Of a DNA stretch of 55,543 bases, positions 44,699 through 55,040 are shown in pieces. Position numbers and translations under genes: made by a program. This stretch comes from Verrucomicrobiota bacterium (lineage in GTDB: Bacteria > Verrucomicrobiota > Verrucomicrobiia > Limisphaerales > J093): positions 1-55,543 of the forward strand of contig VHCO01000020.1 in the NCBI GenBank assembly GCA_016871715.1, in the 5' to 3' direction. Within the stretch, counting starts at the first letter, position 1. Each line of letters begins with the position of its first letter. Under the pieces are notes generated by a model that was not told where the DNA came from, did not search any database, and saw only the letters and a program-made list of their open reading frames with translations.

Positions 44699-45328
44699 AT
44701 GCTCGAGTATACGCTCCTGGCAGTCAGTTCGTTGTTCGTGATCGTCGACCCGATCGCGACGGTGCCGGCCTTTCTGGCCATGACACCCAACGACACTCCC
44801 GAGGCGCGCATCAAGATGGCACGGCTCGCCTGCCTCGTCGCCGCGGGAATGCTCGTGGTGTTCGCCTGGTCGGGGAACCTGATCTTTCGGCTGCTAGGCA
44901 TCACGCTGCCAGCCTTCCAGATCGCCGGCAGTATCGTGCTGCTGTTGGTCGCGCTGGACATGCTCCGCGCGCAGCGGTCGCGCGTGCAGGAGACCACCGA
45001 GGAAACCTATGCCGGCGCGATCAAGGAAGACATCGCCATCACGCCCCTGGCCATTCCCATGCTGGCCGGGCCGGGCGCCATCACGACCGCTATCCTGCTC
45101 CGCAACCAGGCCGTGGGCGACCTGGGCAAACAGATCGGCCTGCTCCTCTCGATTCTGGCCGTGGCGGCCGCCAGTTACGGCATCTTCCGACTCTCGGCGC
45201 ACGGGGCGAAGTGGCTCAGCCCAATCGCGCTGCGACTGGTGACGCGCATCATGGGCCTGTTGCTGGCCGCCATTGCCGTCCAGTTCATCTTCGACGCCCT
45301 GAAAGCCCAAAAGGGCACCTGGCTCTAA
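44699..45328 (+). CDS. MarC family integral membrane protein
   Basis: A 209-residue membrane protein with six hydrophobic segments. Family features are FVIVDPIATVPAFLAMTP near the start and AITPLAIPMLAGPGAITTAILL in the middle. MarC/YhgN proteins are membrane proteins of unsettled function; a role in antibiotic resistance was claimed earlier and later withdrawn. It starts two bases after the stop of the ATP-grasp-like gene. Confidence 0.88.
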   Translation: MLEYTLLAVSSLFVIVDPIATVPAFLAMTPNDTPEARIKMARLACLVAAGMLVVFAWSGNLIFRLLGITLPAFQIAGSIVLLLVALDMLRAQRSRVQETTEETYAGAIKEDIAITPLAIPMLAGPGAITTAILLRNQAVGDLGKQIGLLLSILAVAAASYGIFRLSAHGAKWLSPIALRLVTRIMGLLLAAIAVQFIFDALKAQKGTWL

Positions 45329-45454
45329 GGACAGTTCCGCAGTCGGGCCTGGGTCGCGCCGGGTCGGGTGCGGGCGGCGCGTTCCAGGCTCGGTGACCAA
45401 GCGCCGCATCGCCGGCAGCAGCGGATCGCTGGCCGTCGCCCGGGCCACCTGGTA

Positions 45455-48169
45455 ATGTCACCGGCGGTCATGGCCACGACACTGTATGATCTCTTGCCGC
45501 GGCACGAGCGCATCGAGCCCGATCTGCTCTTGGCGCAATTCCTCGACTATGCCGCCAGCCGGCACCTGACGCTTTATCCCGCCCAAGAGGAGGCCATCCT
45601 CGAACTGCTCGACGAGAAGAACGTCATCCTCAATACCCCCACCGGCTCGGGCAAATCCCTCGTGGCCGCAGCGCTCCACTTTGCGGCCCTGGCGCGCGGG
45701 CGGCGTTCGATCTACACCTGTCCCATCAAGGCCCTGGTGAACGAGAAGTGGCTGGCGCTCTGCCGCGAGTTCGGGCCGGACAACGTGGGCCTGAGCACGG
45801 GCGATGCCTCCGTCAACCGGGATGCACCCATCCTCTGTTGCACGGCCGAGATCTTGGCCAACATCGCCCTGCGCGAGGGCGCCGACGCGGCAGTGCGCGA
45901 CATCGTGATGGACGAGTTCCACTGGTATGCCGATCGCGACCGCGGCGTGGCTTGGCAGGTCCCCCTGCTCACCCTGCCCCAGGCGCGCTTCCTGCTCATG
46001 TCCGCCACCCTCGGCGACACGAGCTTCTTCGCCGAAGAACTCTCCCGGCTCAACGGCCGGCCCACCGCCACCGTGGCTTCGGTTGCCCGGCCGGTTCCCC
46101 TCGAGTATTCGTACGCGGAAACGTCCTTGGCGCAGACGCTCGAAAACCTGGTGACGCAAAACCGCGTGCCGGTCTATGTGGTCCACTTCACCCAACTCGA
46201 GGCCGCCCAGAGCGCCCAGGACTTCACCAGCCTCAACGTCTGCACCCGCGAGGAAAAGCACGCCCTGGCCAGCGCCCTCGAGGGCTTCAAGTTCAGCAGC
46301 CCCTACGGCCCGGAGATCCGCAAGTGGCTCAAGCATGGCATCGGGTTGCACCACGCCGGCTTGCTCCCCAAATACCGGGTGTTGGTCGAGCAACTTGCCC
46401 AGCAAGGCCTGCTCAAAATCATCTGCGGCACCGACACCTTGGGCGTGGGTATCAACGTCCCCATCCGCACCGTCCTGTTCACGCGTTTATGCAAGTTCGA
46501 TGGACAAAAAACCGGCATCCTGAGCGCTCGTGACTTCCACCAGATCGCCGGCCGCGCCGGCCGCAAGGGCTTTGACGAGCGCGGTTGGGTCGTCGCGCAG
46601 GCCCCCGAACACGTCATCGAGAACCTCAAACTCGAAGAGAAAGCGGCAGAAAAAGGTAAGAAGTTCGTCAAACGCAAACCGCCTGAACACAACTTCGTGA
46701 ACTGGGACCTCAAGACCTTCCAGCGCCTGATGGCCGCGCCGCCCGAACGCCTCACCTCGCGCTTCCTGGTGTCGCATGGCCTGCTCTTGAACGTGCTCAG
46801 TCGACCCGGCGACGGCTGCCGCGCCTTGCGCAACCTCATCCGGGCCAGCCACGAATCGCCTAAAGCCAAACAGGCCCACCGCCGCCGCGCCTGGCAATTG
46901 TTCCGCGCGCTGCTCGACCGCCGGATCATCGAACTAGTCCCGCCCCAGCCCGCCACCCCCAGCGCAGAGGACGGGGCCCACCCCGCAACACCCACGCCGC
47001 AACCGCCTGCCGGTCCCCGCGCGCGCGCCAAGCTCCGAGTCAATGTCGAGCTCCAGGACGACTTCTCGATGGACCAGACGCTGTCCCTCTACCTGCTCGA
47101 GACACTCCCTTTGCTAGACCCGCAGCAGGCCGAGTACCCCCTGGTGCTCCTGAGCCTGGTCGAGGCCATCCTCGAAGATCCCGACCTCATCCTCCGCCGG
47201 CAATTGGACAAGCTTAAAGGCCAAGCCGTAGCCGCGATGAAGGCCGAGGGGCTCGATTACGACCAGCGCATGGAAGAACTCGAGAAACTCGAATACCCCA
47301 AACCGAACCGCGACTTCATTTACTCGACCTTCAACGCCTTCGCCGACAAACACCCCTGGGTCGGCCAGGAAAACATCCGCCCCAAGTCCATCGCGAGAGA
47401 GATGTTCGAGAACTACCGCTCCTTTGCGGATTATGTCCGGGATTACGAGCTTCAACGTTCCGAAGGCCTGCTGCTGCGGCACCTGAACAGCGTCTTCAAA
47501 GTCCTCACCCAAACCGTCCCCGACACCGCCAAAAACGAGACCGCTCAGGAAATCGAGCTCTACCTCGGCACCATGATTCGGCAGGTCGATTCGAGCCTGC
47601 TCGAAGAGTGGGAGAAGCTGCGCGCACCCAGCGAGCGACCGGCGGAGACCCAGGAAACGCGCCCGCCGGGCGCCGAGACCGCCGCCCCAGACCTCACCCG
47701 CGATACCCGGGCGTTCACCGCGGCGATTCGCCATCGCATCTTCAGTTTTCTCCGAGGCCTGGTGATCGGCGACCTCGAGGGCGCTCTGGCCCTCGTCCAA
47801 GACCCAGTGCCCGGTGCACCCCCAGCGCCGGCCGCAACCGCAGCCTCGACCGACCCGATCCCCACCGAAGCCGCCAGGCCAGACGAATCCCCCTGGACAA
47901 CGGATCGCCTAGGCGCAGCGATCAAGGCCTACTCCGTCGAGCACGAGCGCCTCTGCTTGGATCCTAACGCCCGCAACGCGCGCCACACCTACGTCATTCC
48001 AGCCACCGACCAGCGGACCTGGCGGGTCCAACAGATGCTCGTCGATCCCGCCGAACACAACGATTGGGTGGCTGAGTTCGACGTGGACCTCGAACGGTCG
48101 CGGGCCGCGGGCGAACCCGTCATGCAGTTGCGCTGGCTTGGCCCCCTCGGCGGCGAACGCCGCACCTGA
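45455..48169 (+). CDS. DExH-box helicase (Ski2-like superfamily 2)
   Basis: A 904-residue superfamily 2 helicase. Motif I is TPTGSGKS, motif II DEFH, motif III SATLGD and motif [12 protein letters not shown]; the last, with [10 protein letters not shown] and [10 protein letters not shown], is typical of Ski2/Mtr4/Hel308-type enzymes. The C-terminal 400 residues contain helical and Pro/Ala-rich stretches of no known family. A role in RNA turnover or DNA repair is plausible, since bacterial members are poorly studied. The start was set at [18 protein letters not shown] at 45470 is possible. Confidence 0.83.
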   Translation: MSPAVMATTLYDLLPRHERIEPDLLLAQFLDYAASRHLTLYPAQEEAILELLDEKNVILNTPTGSGKSLVAAALHFAALARGRRSIYTCPIKALVNEKWLALCREFGPDNVGLSTGDASVNRDAPILCCTAEILANIALREGADAAVRDIVMDEFHWYADRDRGVAWQVPLLTLPQARFLLMSATLGDTSFFAEELSRLNGRPTATVASVARPVPLEYSYAETSLAQTLENLVTQNRVPVYVVHFTQLEAAQSAQDFTSLNVCTREEKHALASALEGFKFSSPYGPEIRKWLKHGIGLHHAGLLPKYRVLVEQLAQQGLLKIICGTDTLGVGINVPIRTVLFTRLCKFDGQKTGILSARDFHQIAGRAGRKGFDERGWVVAQAPEHVIENLKLEEKAAEKGKKFVKRKPPEHNFVNWDLKTFQRLMAAPPERLTSRFLVSHGLLLNVLSRPGDGCRALRNLIRASHESPKAKQAHRRRAWQLFRALLDRRIIELVPPQPATPSAEDGAHPATPTPQPPAGPRARAKLRVNVELQDDFSMDQTLSLYLLETLPLLDPQQAEYPLVLLSLVEAILEDPDLILRRQLDKLKGQAVAAMKAEGLDYDQRMEELEKLEYPKPNRDFIYSTFNAFADKHPWVGQENIRPKSIAREMFENYRSFADYVRDYELQRSEGLLLRHLNSVFKVLTQTVPDTAKNETAQEIELYLGTMIRQVDSSLLEEWEKLRAPSERPAETQETRPPGAETAAPDLTRDTRAFTAAIRHRIFSFLRGLVIGDLEGALALVQDPVPGAPPAPAATAASTDPIPTEAARPDESPWTTDRLGAAIKAYSVEHERLCLDPNARNARHTYVIPATDQRTWRVQQMLVDPAEHNDWVAEFDVDLERSRAAGEPVMQLRWLGPLGGERRT

Positions 48170-48201
48170 GTCGCCGAGTTGGTCGACCAGTCGGCCGCAA
48201 G

Positions 48202-48253
48202 GTAGGGCGCGCACTCCGCTGCGCGCCGTGGCCCGGCAGGAGCCTCGCCCTAC
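48202..48253. repeat. Short element with GTAGGGCG/CGCCCTAC ends
   Basis: It has 8-base inverted ends. Its left half is the reverse complement of the GGCGCGCAGCGGAGTGCGCG hairpin repeated at 55.1-55.4 kb. A second hairpin, CCGGTT-TTCT-AACCGG, follows at about 48320-48335. The rest of the 400-bp gap between the helicase and lemA holds nothing recognisable. Confidence 0.65.
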
Positions 48254-48570
48254 CGCCACGCAGCCATCGGTAGCTTCCACCCGCTTTGGCGCGCGCATCG
48301 GGGCCATGAACCTGTAGCCCCGGTTTTCTAACCGGCGTGGGGCCAACCGGAAAGTCGGCGGTTCGGCCGGTTCATGCAAAGGACCCGACCGCGGGGTTGA
48401 CGTGACCGTCCGCGCACCACCTCGCCAGGGACTCGGGTTACAATGGCCACCACGAACTGTACTTCTCACCCGCGAGAGGCTCTGGCAAGATCGCGCCCGT
48501 GCAGCAACCGATCACCGGCAAGTCTCGCCCAGGTTGACGCGGGCCGACTTTCCCTAACCAGAAATCGCTT

Positions 48571-49167
48571 ATGTTGACCACCACACTGATTGTCTTAGGC
48601 GCGCTGGGCGTGTTGATCGTCCTGTTCCTGATCGGCACCTACAACAAACTCGTCAGCCTGCGCAACCGCTTCCAAAACGCCTACGCCCAAATCGACGTCC
48701 AACTCAAACGGCGACACGACCTCATCCCCAACCTGGTCGAGACCGCCAAAGGCTACCTCCAACACGAACGAGCCACCCTCCAAGCCGTCATCGAGGCCCG
48801 CAACCAGGCCGCCCAAGCCCGCCAAACTGCCGCCGCACGCCCCGGCGACCCCGCCGCTATGCAGAGTCTCTCCGGCGCGGAAGCCGCGCTCACCGGCACA
48901 CTCGGCAAGTTCTTTGCCCTGGCCGAGGCGTACCCCGACCTCAAGGCGAACCAAACCATGAGTCAGTTGATGGAGGAGTTGACCTCGACCGAAAACAAGG
49001 TCGCCTTCTCGCGTCAGGCTTACAACGACGCCGTCATGACCTTCAACACCGCTCGCGAAGTCTTTCCCAACAACATAGTCGCCGGCGCCTTTAACTTCCC
49101 GCGCGCGGAGTTGTTCGCCGTCGAAAGCGCCGCCGAACGCCAAGCGCCCAAGGTCTCCTTCTCCTGA
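48571..49167 (+). CDS. lemA: LemA family protein
   Basis: A 198-residue protein with an N-terminal membrane helix (LIVLGALGVLIVLFLIG). The LemA signature follows: YNKLVSLRNRFQNAYAQIDV, QLKRRHDLIPNLVETAKGY and AYPDLKANQTMSQLMEEL. The rest is a helical bundle. Function is unclear, but LemA is often encoded with M48 proteases, as here, where the M48 gene follows after 68 bp. Confidence 0.92.
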   Translation: MLTTTLIVLGALGVLIVLFLIGTYNKLVSLRNRFQNAYAQIDVQLKRRHDLIPNLVETAKGYLQHERATLQAVIEARNQAAQARQTAAARPGDPAAMQSLSGAEAALTGTLGKFFALAEAYPDLKANQTMSQLMEELTSTENKVAFSRQAYNDAVMTFNTAREVFPNNIVAGAFNFPRAELFAVESAAERQAPKVSFS

Positions 49168-49235
49168 GCTGAGCCCAAGCGCTGAGGCGCCTCCGCCCGG
49201 GGCACGCCCAGGCCGATCCGCCAACACCTCGACGC

Positions 49236-51137
49236 ATGGACTTCTTCCAAAGTCAACAAAGAGCTCACACCAAGACCCGGCTCTTGATCGTCTACTTTGT
49301 CCTGGCGGTGGCAGGGATTCTGGCCGCTGTCTATCTGGTGGTCGCCCTCCTGTTCCTCCGCCCGCGCGCCGAACCATGGACGACCCTGGCCTGGCTCTGG
49401 CAACCCGACCTGGTGCTCTACGTGACCGCGGCCGGCGCCGCGGTGATCGCCCTCGGCAGCCTCTACCGGCTCCAGCAACTGGCCGCCGGCGGCGCGAGCG
49501 TCGCCCGGTCCCTGGGCGGCGTCGAGGTCGAACCCGAACCGCGCGACCCCGCCGAGCGGCGCCTGCGCAATGTGGTCGAGGAAATGGCCCTGGCTTCGGG
49601 CGTCCCAGTGCCTGGCATCTATGTGCTGCCGCAAGAAAACGCTATCAATGCCTTCGCCGCCGGACACACCACCAGTGACGCCGTGGTGGCCGTCACGCGC
49701 GGTTGTCTCGCCCACCTGACCCGCGACGAACTCCAAGGGGTCATCGCCCACGAATTCAGCCATCTCCTCAACGGCGACATGCGCCTGAACCTGCGGCTCA
49801 TCGGCATCTTGTACGGGATTCTCTGCCTGGCCATCCTCGGCCGCATCCTCCTCCACACCCGCGGCCGGAAGAACCCGCTCCCTGTCTTGGGCGTGGGCTT
49901 GGTATTGATCGGCTCGATCGGCGTCTTCTTCGGCAAGCTCATCAAGAGCGCCGTGTCCCGCCAACGCGAGTTCCTCGCCGACGCCGCCGCCGTCCAGTTC
50001 ACGCGGAACCCCGCGGGGATTGCCGGCGCGCTCAAGAAGATCGGCGGTTGGCCCGCCGGCGCCCGCCTACAGGCCGCTCAAGCCGAGGAAGCGAGCCACT
50101 TGTTCTTCGGCAACGGCCTGCGCCAAAGCTGGCTGAACCTCTTCTCGACCCATCCACCCCTCGCGCAGCGCATTCGAGCCATCGAGCCCTCCTTCGACGG
50201 CAAATTCCCCCGAGTGACCCTGTCCAAGACGGCCGCCGAGGATACCCCGCGCACCACGCTCACCGGCACGCGCCGGGCCGCGCCCGCGAGCCCAACACCC
50301 GTCGGCGTGCCCGCGGCGGCCTTCGTGGCCCAGGTCGGCCGCCCCACGGCGGAGCACCTGAGCCAAGCGGCCGCCTTCCGCGACGCCTTGCCGCGTGAGC
50401 TGACGGCGGCCTTGCACCAACCTGCAGGCGCGACCGGGGTGGTCTGCGCCTTACTGCTCGCTAGCGACGAACCCACGCGACAAGCCCAACTCGATCGAGT
50501 CAGCCATATCGCCGGTGCCGCGCCGCGTGCCGAGGTCGAGCGCCTCTCCCCACTAGCGCACTCGCTGGCGGCCGCCGATCGCTTGCTTGCGGTGGACCTC
50601 GCCCTGCCCGCCCTCCGCCATCTCACCCGCGAGGATTACGCGCGGTTCACCCAAACCCTCCAGGCGCTGATCGAGGCCGATCGCCAGATCGATCTCTTCG
50701 AGTACACGCTCCAGAAACTCCTGCGGCGGCACTTGGCCGCCCACTTCGAGCAACCGCGCCGGCCTGTCATCCAATACTACCGCCTCGCCCCCCTAGCCCG
50801 CGAATGCGCCGTCCTGCTCTCGGCGCTCGCCCATCTGGGGCAGAGCCAACGCGAGTCGATGCGCGCTGCCTTCCGGGCCGGAGCACAACTCCTGGCGGAA
50901 AACGAGGTAACCCTTGAACTGCTCGCGTGGGAGCAGTGCAACCTGCCTGCAGTGGATACCGCCCTCGACCGCCTCAACCAGGTCGCTCCGGCCCTCAAAC
51001 GCCGCCTGCTCTCCGCCTGCGCCCACACGGTGATGGTCGACGGCCAAATCCAGGCTCGTGAAGGCGAGCTCCTGCGCGCCATCGCCGAAGCCCTGGATTG
51101 CCCCATGCCGCCCCTGCTCGGGCAGGCGTGCAGTTGA
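49236..51137 (+). CDS. M48 family zinc metalloprotease (HtpX-like) with a long C-terminal extension
   Basis: A 633-residue membrane protease. Two N-terminal membrane segments are followed by the zinc motif HEFSH (H172, E173, H176) and the third-ligand region SRQREFLADAAAV. Two further membrane segments lie between them (YGILCLAILGRILL, VLGVGLVLIGSIGVFFG). After about residue 340 there is an additional 290-residue region, mostly helical, ending in a TerB-like stretch (CAHTVMVDGQIQAREGELLRAIAEAL). Standard HtpX ends near residue 300. With LemA it probably acts in membrane protein quality control. Confidence 0.85.
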   Translation: MDFFQSQQRAHTKTRLLIVYFVLAVAGILAAVYLVVALLFLRPRAEPWTTLAWLWQPDLVLYVTAAGAAVIALGSLYRLQQLAAGGASVARSLGGVEVEPEPRDPAERRLRNVVEEMALASGVPVPGIYVLPQENAINAFAAGHTTSDAVVAVTRGCLAHLTRDELQGVIAHEFSHLLNGDMRLNLRLIGILYGILCLAILGRILLHTRGRKNPLPVLGVGLVLIGSIGVFFGKLIKSAVSRQREFLADAAAVQFTRNPAGIAGALKKIGGWPAGARLQAAQAEEASHLFFGNGLRQSWLNLFSTHPPLAQRIRAIEPSFDGKFPRVTLSKTAAEDTPRTTLTGTRRAAPASPTPVGVPAAAFVAQVGRPTAEHLSQAAAFRDALPRELTAALHQPAGATGVVCALLLASDEPTRQAQLDRVSHIAGAAPRAEVERLSPLAHSLAAADRLLAVDLALPALRHLTREDYARFTQTLQALIEADRQIDLFEYTLQKLLRRHLAAHFEQPRRPVIQYYRLAPLARECAVLLSALAHLGQSQRESMRAAFRAGAQLLAENEVTLELLAWEQCNLPAVDTALDRLNQVAPALKRRLLSACAHTVMVDGQIQAREGELLRAIAEALDCPMPPLLGQACS

Positions 51138-51233
51138 CCCCTCGCCGGCCAACCCGGACGGCTGCGGAATCGGCCCGGAATTGGCTGCGGAATTGGCTTG
51201 CGCTGGTCTGCGTCGCCCCGCTAAGAGCAAGCC

Positions 51234-52406
51234 ATGTTCAAGTCCAGCCTACCCCCGTCGTTGCGCCCGTTCGGCGGCCTAGCGCGATGCCATCGCTCAC
51301 ATCGGCTCGGGCAGTACCTCGGGCTCACCGTCTACGCCGGCTGCGTGCTCGCAGCCGGCGAACTGCGTGTCGAGCGCTTGTTCGGCCCCGAGGTCAAGAC
51401 CGGCCCGTACAAGCACCCGGCGCGAATCGAGGCCCTGGCCAACGGTGACCTGTACGTCGTTTATTACGGAGGCGAGGGCGAGTACGCCCAGGATACGGGT
51501 GTGTTCGCCAGCCGGCTCGAGGCCGGGAGCCAACGCTGGACGCCGCCCCAACCCATCGCGCAGGACCCCTTCCGCTCGTTGGGTAACGCCGTCGTGTGGC
51601 AAGCACCCGACGGCTTGGTCTGGCTCTTCTATATCGTGCGGTATGGCGAGACTTGGTCTACGTCGCGTGTCCAGGCGAAGATCTCGCGCGACCACGCCCA
51701 CACATGGTCCGATGCCTTCCCTTTGGTCAGCGACGAAGGGATGATGGTGTGCAACCGGCCCATCGTGTTGCACCAAGGCGATTACCTCCTGCCCCTGTAC
51801 CACGAGACCGGTCACGACACCGAGTTCACCGCCCCAGACAGCGCCGGTCTGTTCCTCCGTTACGATGTCCGCCAGAAAACCTGGAAGCCGACCGGCCGGA
51901 TTCGGTCCGCCACCGGCAACATCCAGCCTGTACCCATCGAACTCGAACCCAACCGCCTGGTGGCCTATGTCCGGCGGGGTGGCAACTTCGAGCCCACCAC
52001 CCAAGGCTGGCTGATCCGCTCCGAATCCCACGACGGCGGTTGGACCTGGACCCAAGGCCGCAACACCCAGTTCCGTAACCCCAATGCCGCCGTGGACTTC
52101 GTCAAGCTGCGCAATGGCCATCTGCTGTTGGTCTTTAATGACAACATGAACGATCGCACCCCACTGACCGTGGCGCTCTCGACCGACCGCGACCGGTCCT
52201 ACCCGCATCGCCGGAACATCGCCGAGGGGCCCTACGATTACGCCTACCCGATGGCCGTCCAGACTCAGGACGGCAGGATCCACCTGATCTTCACCTCGCA
52301 CGAGCGCACCATCGTCAACCACGCCGTCTTCGACGAGGCTTGGATTGCCGACGGCGGCCCGGTCCACAGTTGGCTGCCTGCGACCCCCGCGCCCTCGCCC
52401 AACTGA
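51234..52406 (+). CDS. Exported sialidase/neuraminidase-like protein
   Basis: A 390-residue beta-propeller protein. The first 45 residues include a hydrophobic stretch (LGLTVYAGCVLAAG) that may be a signal peptide. Asp-box motifs are visible as SRDHAHTW and SHDGGWTW. RIEALANGDLYVVYYG and RPIVLHQGDYLLPLYHET fit the sialidase-like family of Verrucomicrobia and Planctomycetes. The catalytic Arg triad was not located with certainty, so it may act on sialic acids or another sugar. The neighbouring genes are unrelated. Confidence 0.75.
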   Translation: MFKSSLPPSLRPFGGLARCHRSHRLGQYLGLTVYAGCVLAAGELRVERLFGPEVKTGPYKHPARIEALANGDLYVVYYGGEGEYAQDTGVFASRLEAGSQRWTPPQPIAQDPFRSLGNAVVWQAPDGLVWLFYIVRYGETWSTSRVQAKISRDHAHTWSDAFPLVSDEGMMVCNRPIVLHQGDYLLPLYHETGHDTEFTAPDSAGLFLRYDVRQKTWKPTGRIRSATGNIQPVPIELEPNRLVAYVRRGGNFEPTTQGWLIRSESHDGGWTWTQGRNTQFRNPNAAVDFVKLRNGHLLLVFNDNMNDRTPLTVALSTDRDRSYPHRRNIAEGPYDYAYPMAVQTQDGRIHLIFTSHERTIVNHAVFDEAWIADGGPVHSWLPATPAPSPN

Positions 52407-52409
52407 CCT

Positions 52410-53234
52410 GTGCCTAAGCACCCCGCGGGAACGAATCGCCTACCGACGCCGGCGAGCGACCTCGCCAGCGCGGCGGACCAGGAGCGCGCCCGCATCCTGC
52501 GGGCCGATGTGCTCAGCCAACCAGACATTAAGCTTCATCCCTTGGGCGAAGCGGATGCCGCACGCGAGTTGGCCCAGTTCACTCGCATCTTGTGGTCGAC
52601 CCCCAAAATGGAGGGCTACTTCGACCGCCAGCACTTGACCAACCTGAAACATCATCTCGCCGAAGCCCGCCACGGCTTCGCCACCCTCGCCCGCGGCGGC
52701 ATCCTCGAGGTCCTCGTCATCCCGACCCTCCCCGAAGACGCCATGGGCTTTCACCTGCTCACGGTGCATGACCCGCGCGACGATGCCGACCGCGGCCGGG
52801 TCATTGGCTACACCGTTTACTCCCTCGAGAAGGGCCATGCCCCGTTCGGTCAGGCCGAGGCTGTCCGGGTCGCATTCGACATCTTCCCGGGTTTCCGCGA
52901 AGGCCGCTACCGCGAGGTTCCCTTCACCAACTGCGAGATCTACAACGTCTCCCGCAAGATCCTCTATCGTTACCGACCCGAGCGGTTCCTGGTGGACGCC
53001 AAGACCCAGATCAGTCAAACCCGCACGGGCGATCCCTTTAAACGCACCATCTACTACCTCAAACGCGGCTATTATCCTCCGGACCTCAAACCCGCAGCCG
53101 ATGCTTGCCTGGTCCATCTGCTCGAACGTAAACCTCTCGCCCGCAGCACCCTTCGCGCCCTCGTCGCCAACTCGAAGGCGGCCTTCTGGGTCTTCCCAGC
53201 ACGACTCGCACCCCATCGTCCGACACCTCCCTAG
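52410..53234 (+). CDS. Protein of unknown function
   Basis: A 274-residue protein starting with GTG three bases after the sialidase stop, so probably co-transcribed. Visible features are LARGGILEVLVIPTLPE, VIGYTVYSLEKGHAPF, a run ending in VSRKILYRYRPERFLVD, and IYYLKRGYYPPDL. The alternation suggests an alpha-beta enzyme, loosely like an acyltransferase, but no family was recognised. There is no signal peptide. Confidence 0.55.
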   Translation: MPKHPAGTNRLPTPASDLASAADQERARILRADVLSQPDIKLHPLGEADAARELAQFTRILWSTPKMEGYFDRQHLTNLKHHLAEARHGFATLARGGILEVLVIPTLPEDAMGFHLLTVHDPRDDADRGRVIGYTVYSLEKGHAPFGQAEAVRVAFDIFPGFREGRYREVPFTNCEIYNVSRKILYRYRPERFLVDAKTQISQTRTGDPFKRTIYYLKRGYYPPDLKPAADACLVHLLERKPLARSTLRALVANSKAAFWVFPARLAPHRPTPP

Positions 53235-53333
53235 CCCCTAGCCCAGTCCTGACCGCTAGCCAGTCAACAGTCAAACAGCTAGCGCAAGGGACGGTCTGAA
53301 CCGCTCAACCGCCGGCACTCTGCAACTGACTCC

Positions 53334-53791
53334 GACTCATTGTAACTGGTTTTTAATAGTTGACACTCGCATCTCCACACCAGAACTGCGGGCAACGTGC
53401 CCACGCCCCGCCTTTGGGAGTTTTTGGGAATTGACTCATTATAACTGGTTTTTAATTGTTGACACTCCCCGCCAACATTAACGAGGCCAGACGCACCCCA
53501 ACCGCCAACCGCCACTGGCATCGATCAGTCAATAATCGCCATCGCCATCGCCAATCGCCCATCGCCTGGCGCCTCCCTCCCTCCCGAAACCTATCCGATC
53601 CGGACCCGTCAGGCCGCTGGATCGAGGGATTGACTGGACCACGAGCCGTTGGGATCGGCTCTATACGACTGGTTTGTAATTGTTGACACCCGCGTATTCG
53701 CATCGGAATCGCGAACCCGGAACCGCGGGCAAGATGCCGGCGCTTCGTCTAGAGTTAGTTCTTTGTAGCGGGTTGATTATAGTTGACACTG
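53334..53791. repeat. Four copies of an AT-rich motif ending TTGACAC
   Basis: A motif of about 35 nt, close to GACTCATTATAACTGGTTTT followed by TAATTGTTGACACTC, occurs at 53334-53368, 53433-53467, 53660-53691 and 53762-53791, always in the same direction. The TTGACAC starts are at 53360, 53459, 53683 and 53783, giving steps of 99, 224 and 100. GC-rich units with GCGGGCAANRTGCC lie between copies 1-2 and 3-4. The 622-bp gap contains no gene. Confidence 0.8.
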
Positions 53792-53856
53792 AGCCAGCAG
53801 AGCCGCGCGGGCAAAACGATTGTCGACGGTTGCGGGCTCGAGTATCGTCCGGCCCC

Positions 53857-55014
53857 ATGTCGATGTCGACTTCACCAACACCACCAGCGCCAGCAACAGC
53901 CGCGCCCGTACCCGCGTTTGAACCGCCGCCCCGACTGCTCATGGGGCCGGGGCCGAGCAACGTTGCCCCGAGCGTCCTGGCAGCCCAAGCCGCTCCGCTG
54001 GTGGGGCACCTCGATCCCGCGTTTGTGAAGATGATGGAGGAGATCAAGGGCATGCTTCGCCAAGTCTTCCTCACGCGGAACGAAATGACCTTCCCGGTCA
54101 GCGGCACCGGTAGCGCGGGCATGGAGTTCTGCTTCGTGAACCTCATCGAGCCTGGAGACGAGGTGGTAATCGGCGTCAACGGCGTTTTTGGGACGCGCAT
54201 GGCCGACCTGGCCGAGCGCTGCGGCGCGCGCGTGGTGAAGGTCGAGGCACCTTGGGGCCGGATCATCGAGCCTGAGGCAGTCGCGGTTGCGATCGAGCGC
54301 GGCCGACCGAAGCTGGTTGCTGTGGTCCACGCGGAGACCTCGACCGGCGCTTGGACTCCCATCGAGGACATCGCGAAGTTGGCGCACGCCGCCGGGGCGT
54401 TGTTCGTCCTGGACACTGTCACGTCGCTGGGGGGGTGCCCGGTGCGGGTGGACGACTGGCAAGTGGACGCGGTCTATAGCGGCACGCAGAAGTGCCTAAG
54501 CTGCCCGCCCGGCCTGGCGCCCGTTTCGCTTGGGCCGCGCGCGCTCGAGAAGGCCCGGCAACGGAAGAGCAAGGTGCAGAGCTGGTATCTGGACGTCAAC
54601 CTGCTCGCCTCGTATTGGGGTCAGGAACGGGTCTATCATCACACCGCGCCCATCTCGATGAACTACGCGCTCCACGAAGCCCTCCGGTTGGTGCTGGCAG
54701 AAGGACTCGAGACCAGGTGGCGCCGTCACCAGGAGAATCATCTGGCGCTGAAGACCGGTCTGGCCGCTCTCGGGCTGGAGTTGGTCGTGCCCGAGCGCGA
54801 ACGGTTGTGGCAGCTTAACGCCGTGAGCGTGCCGGAAGGCGTCGAGGAGGCCGCGGTGCGTCGGCGGCTGTTGGACGAGCACCGGATCGAGATCGGCGCC
54901 GGTCTGGGCCCACTCAAGGGCAAGATCTGGCGTGTCGGTTTGATGGGCGAAACCTGCCAACCAGCGAACGTCCAGCGGTTCCTGACCGCGTTGTCGGCGT
55001 GCCTACAGACCTGA
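53857..55014 (+). CDS. Class V aminotransferase (alanine-glyoxylate/serine-glyoxylate type)
   Basis: A 385-residue PLP enzyme that moves an amino group between an amino acid and glyoxylate or pyruvate. LLMGPGPSNVAPSVLAA is the family start, VSGTGSAGMEF the cofactor phosphate site, HAETSTG and LDTVTSLGG hold the PLP-binding Asp, and SGTQKCL gives Lys212 as Schiff-base residue. Start set at the ATG at 53857; upstream in-frame sequence is intergenic repeat. Gene context gives no substrate. A link to the GlcD-like oxidase through glyoxylate is possible but unproven. Confidence 0.9.
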   Translation: MSMSTSPTPPAPATAAPVPAFEPPPRLLMGPGPSNVAPSVLAAQAAPLVGHLDPAFVKMMEEIKGMLRQVFLTRNEMTFPVSGTGSAGMEFCFVNLIEPGDEVVIGVNGVFGTRMADLAERCGARVVKVEAPWGRIIEPEAVAVAIERGRPKLVAVVHAETSTGAWTPIEDIAKLAHAAGALFVLDTVTSLGGCPVRVDDWQVDAVYSGTQKCLSCPPGLAPVSLGPRALEKARQRKSKVQSWYLDVNLLASYWGQERVYHHTAPISMNYALHEALRLVLAEGLETRWRRHQENHLALKTGLAALGLELVVPERERLWQLNAVSVPEGVEEAAVRRRLLDEHRIEIGAGLGPLKGKIWRVGLMGETCQPANVQRFLTALSACLQT

Positions 55015-55040
55015 GTCATTGAGATGGACTGTAAGTCGCG

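Noticed and set aside
53334..53791. Possible CRISPR array or integron attC sites
   Set aside because: Only four copies with spacings of 99, 224 and 100 bp, no cas or integrase gene, and no attC-type symmetry.
53452..54462. Minus-strand frames through the 35-nt repeats and opposite the aminotransferase
   Set aside because: They translate the repeats and the antisense of a gene with clear PLP motifs; no independent coding signal.
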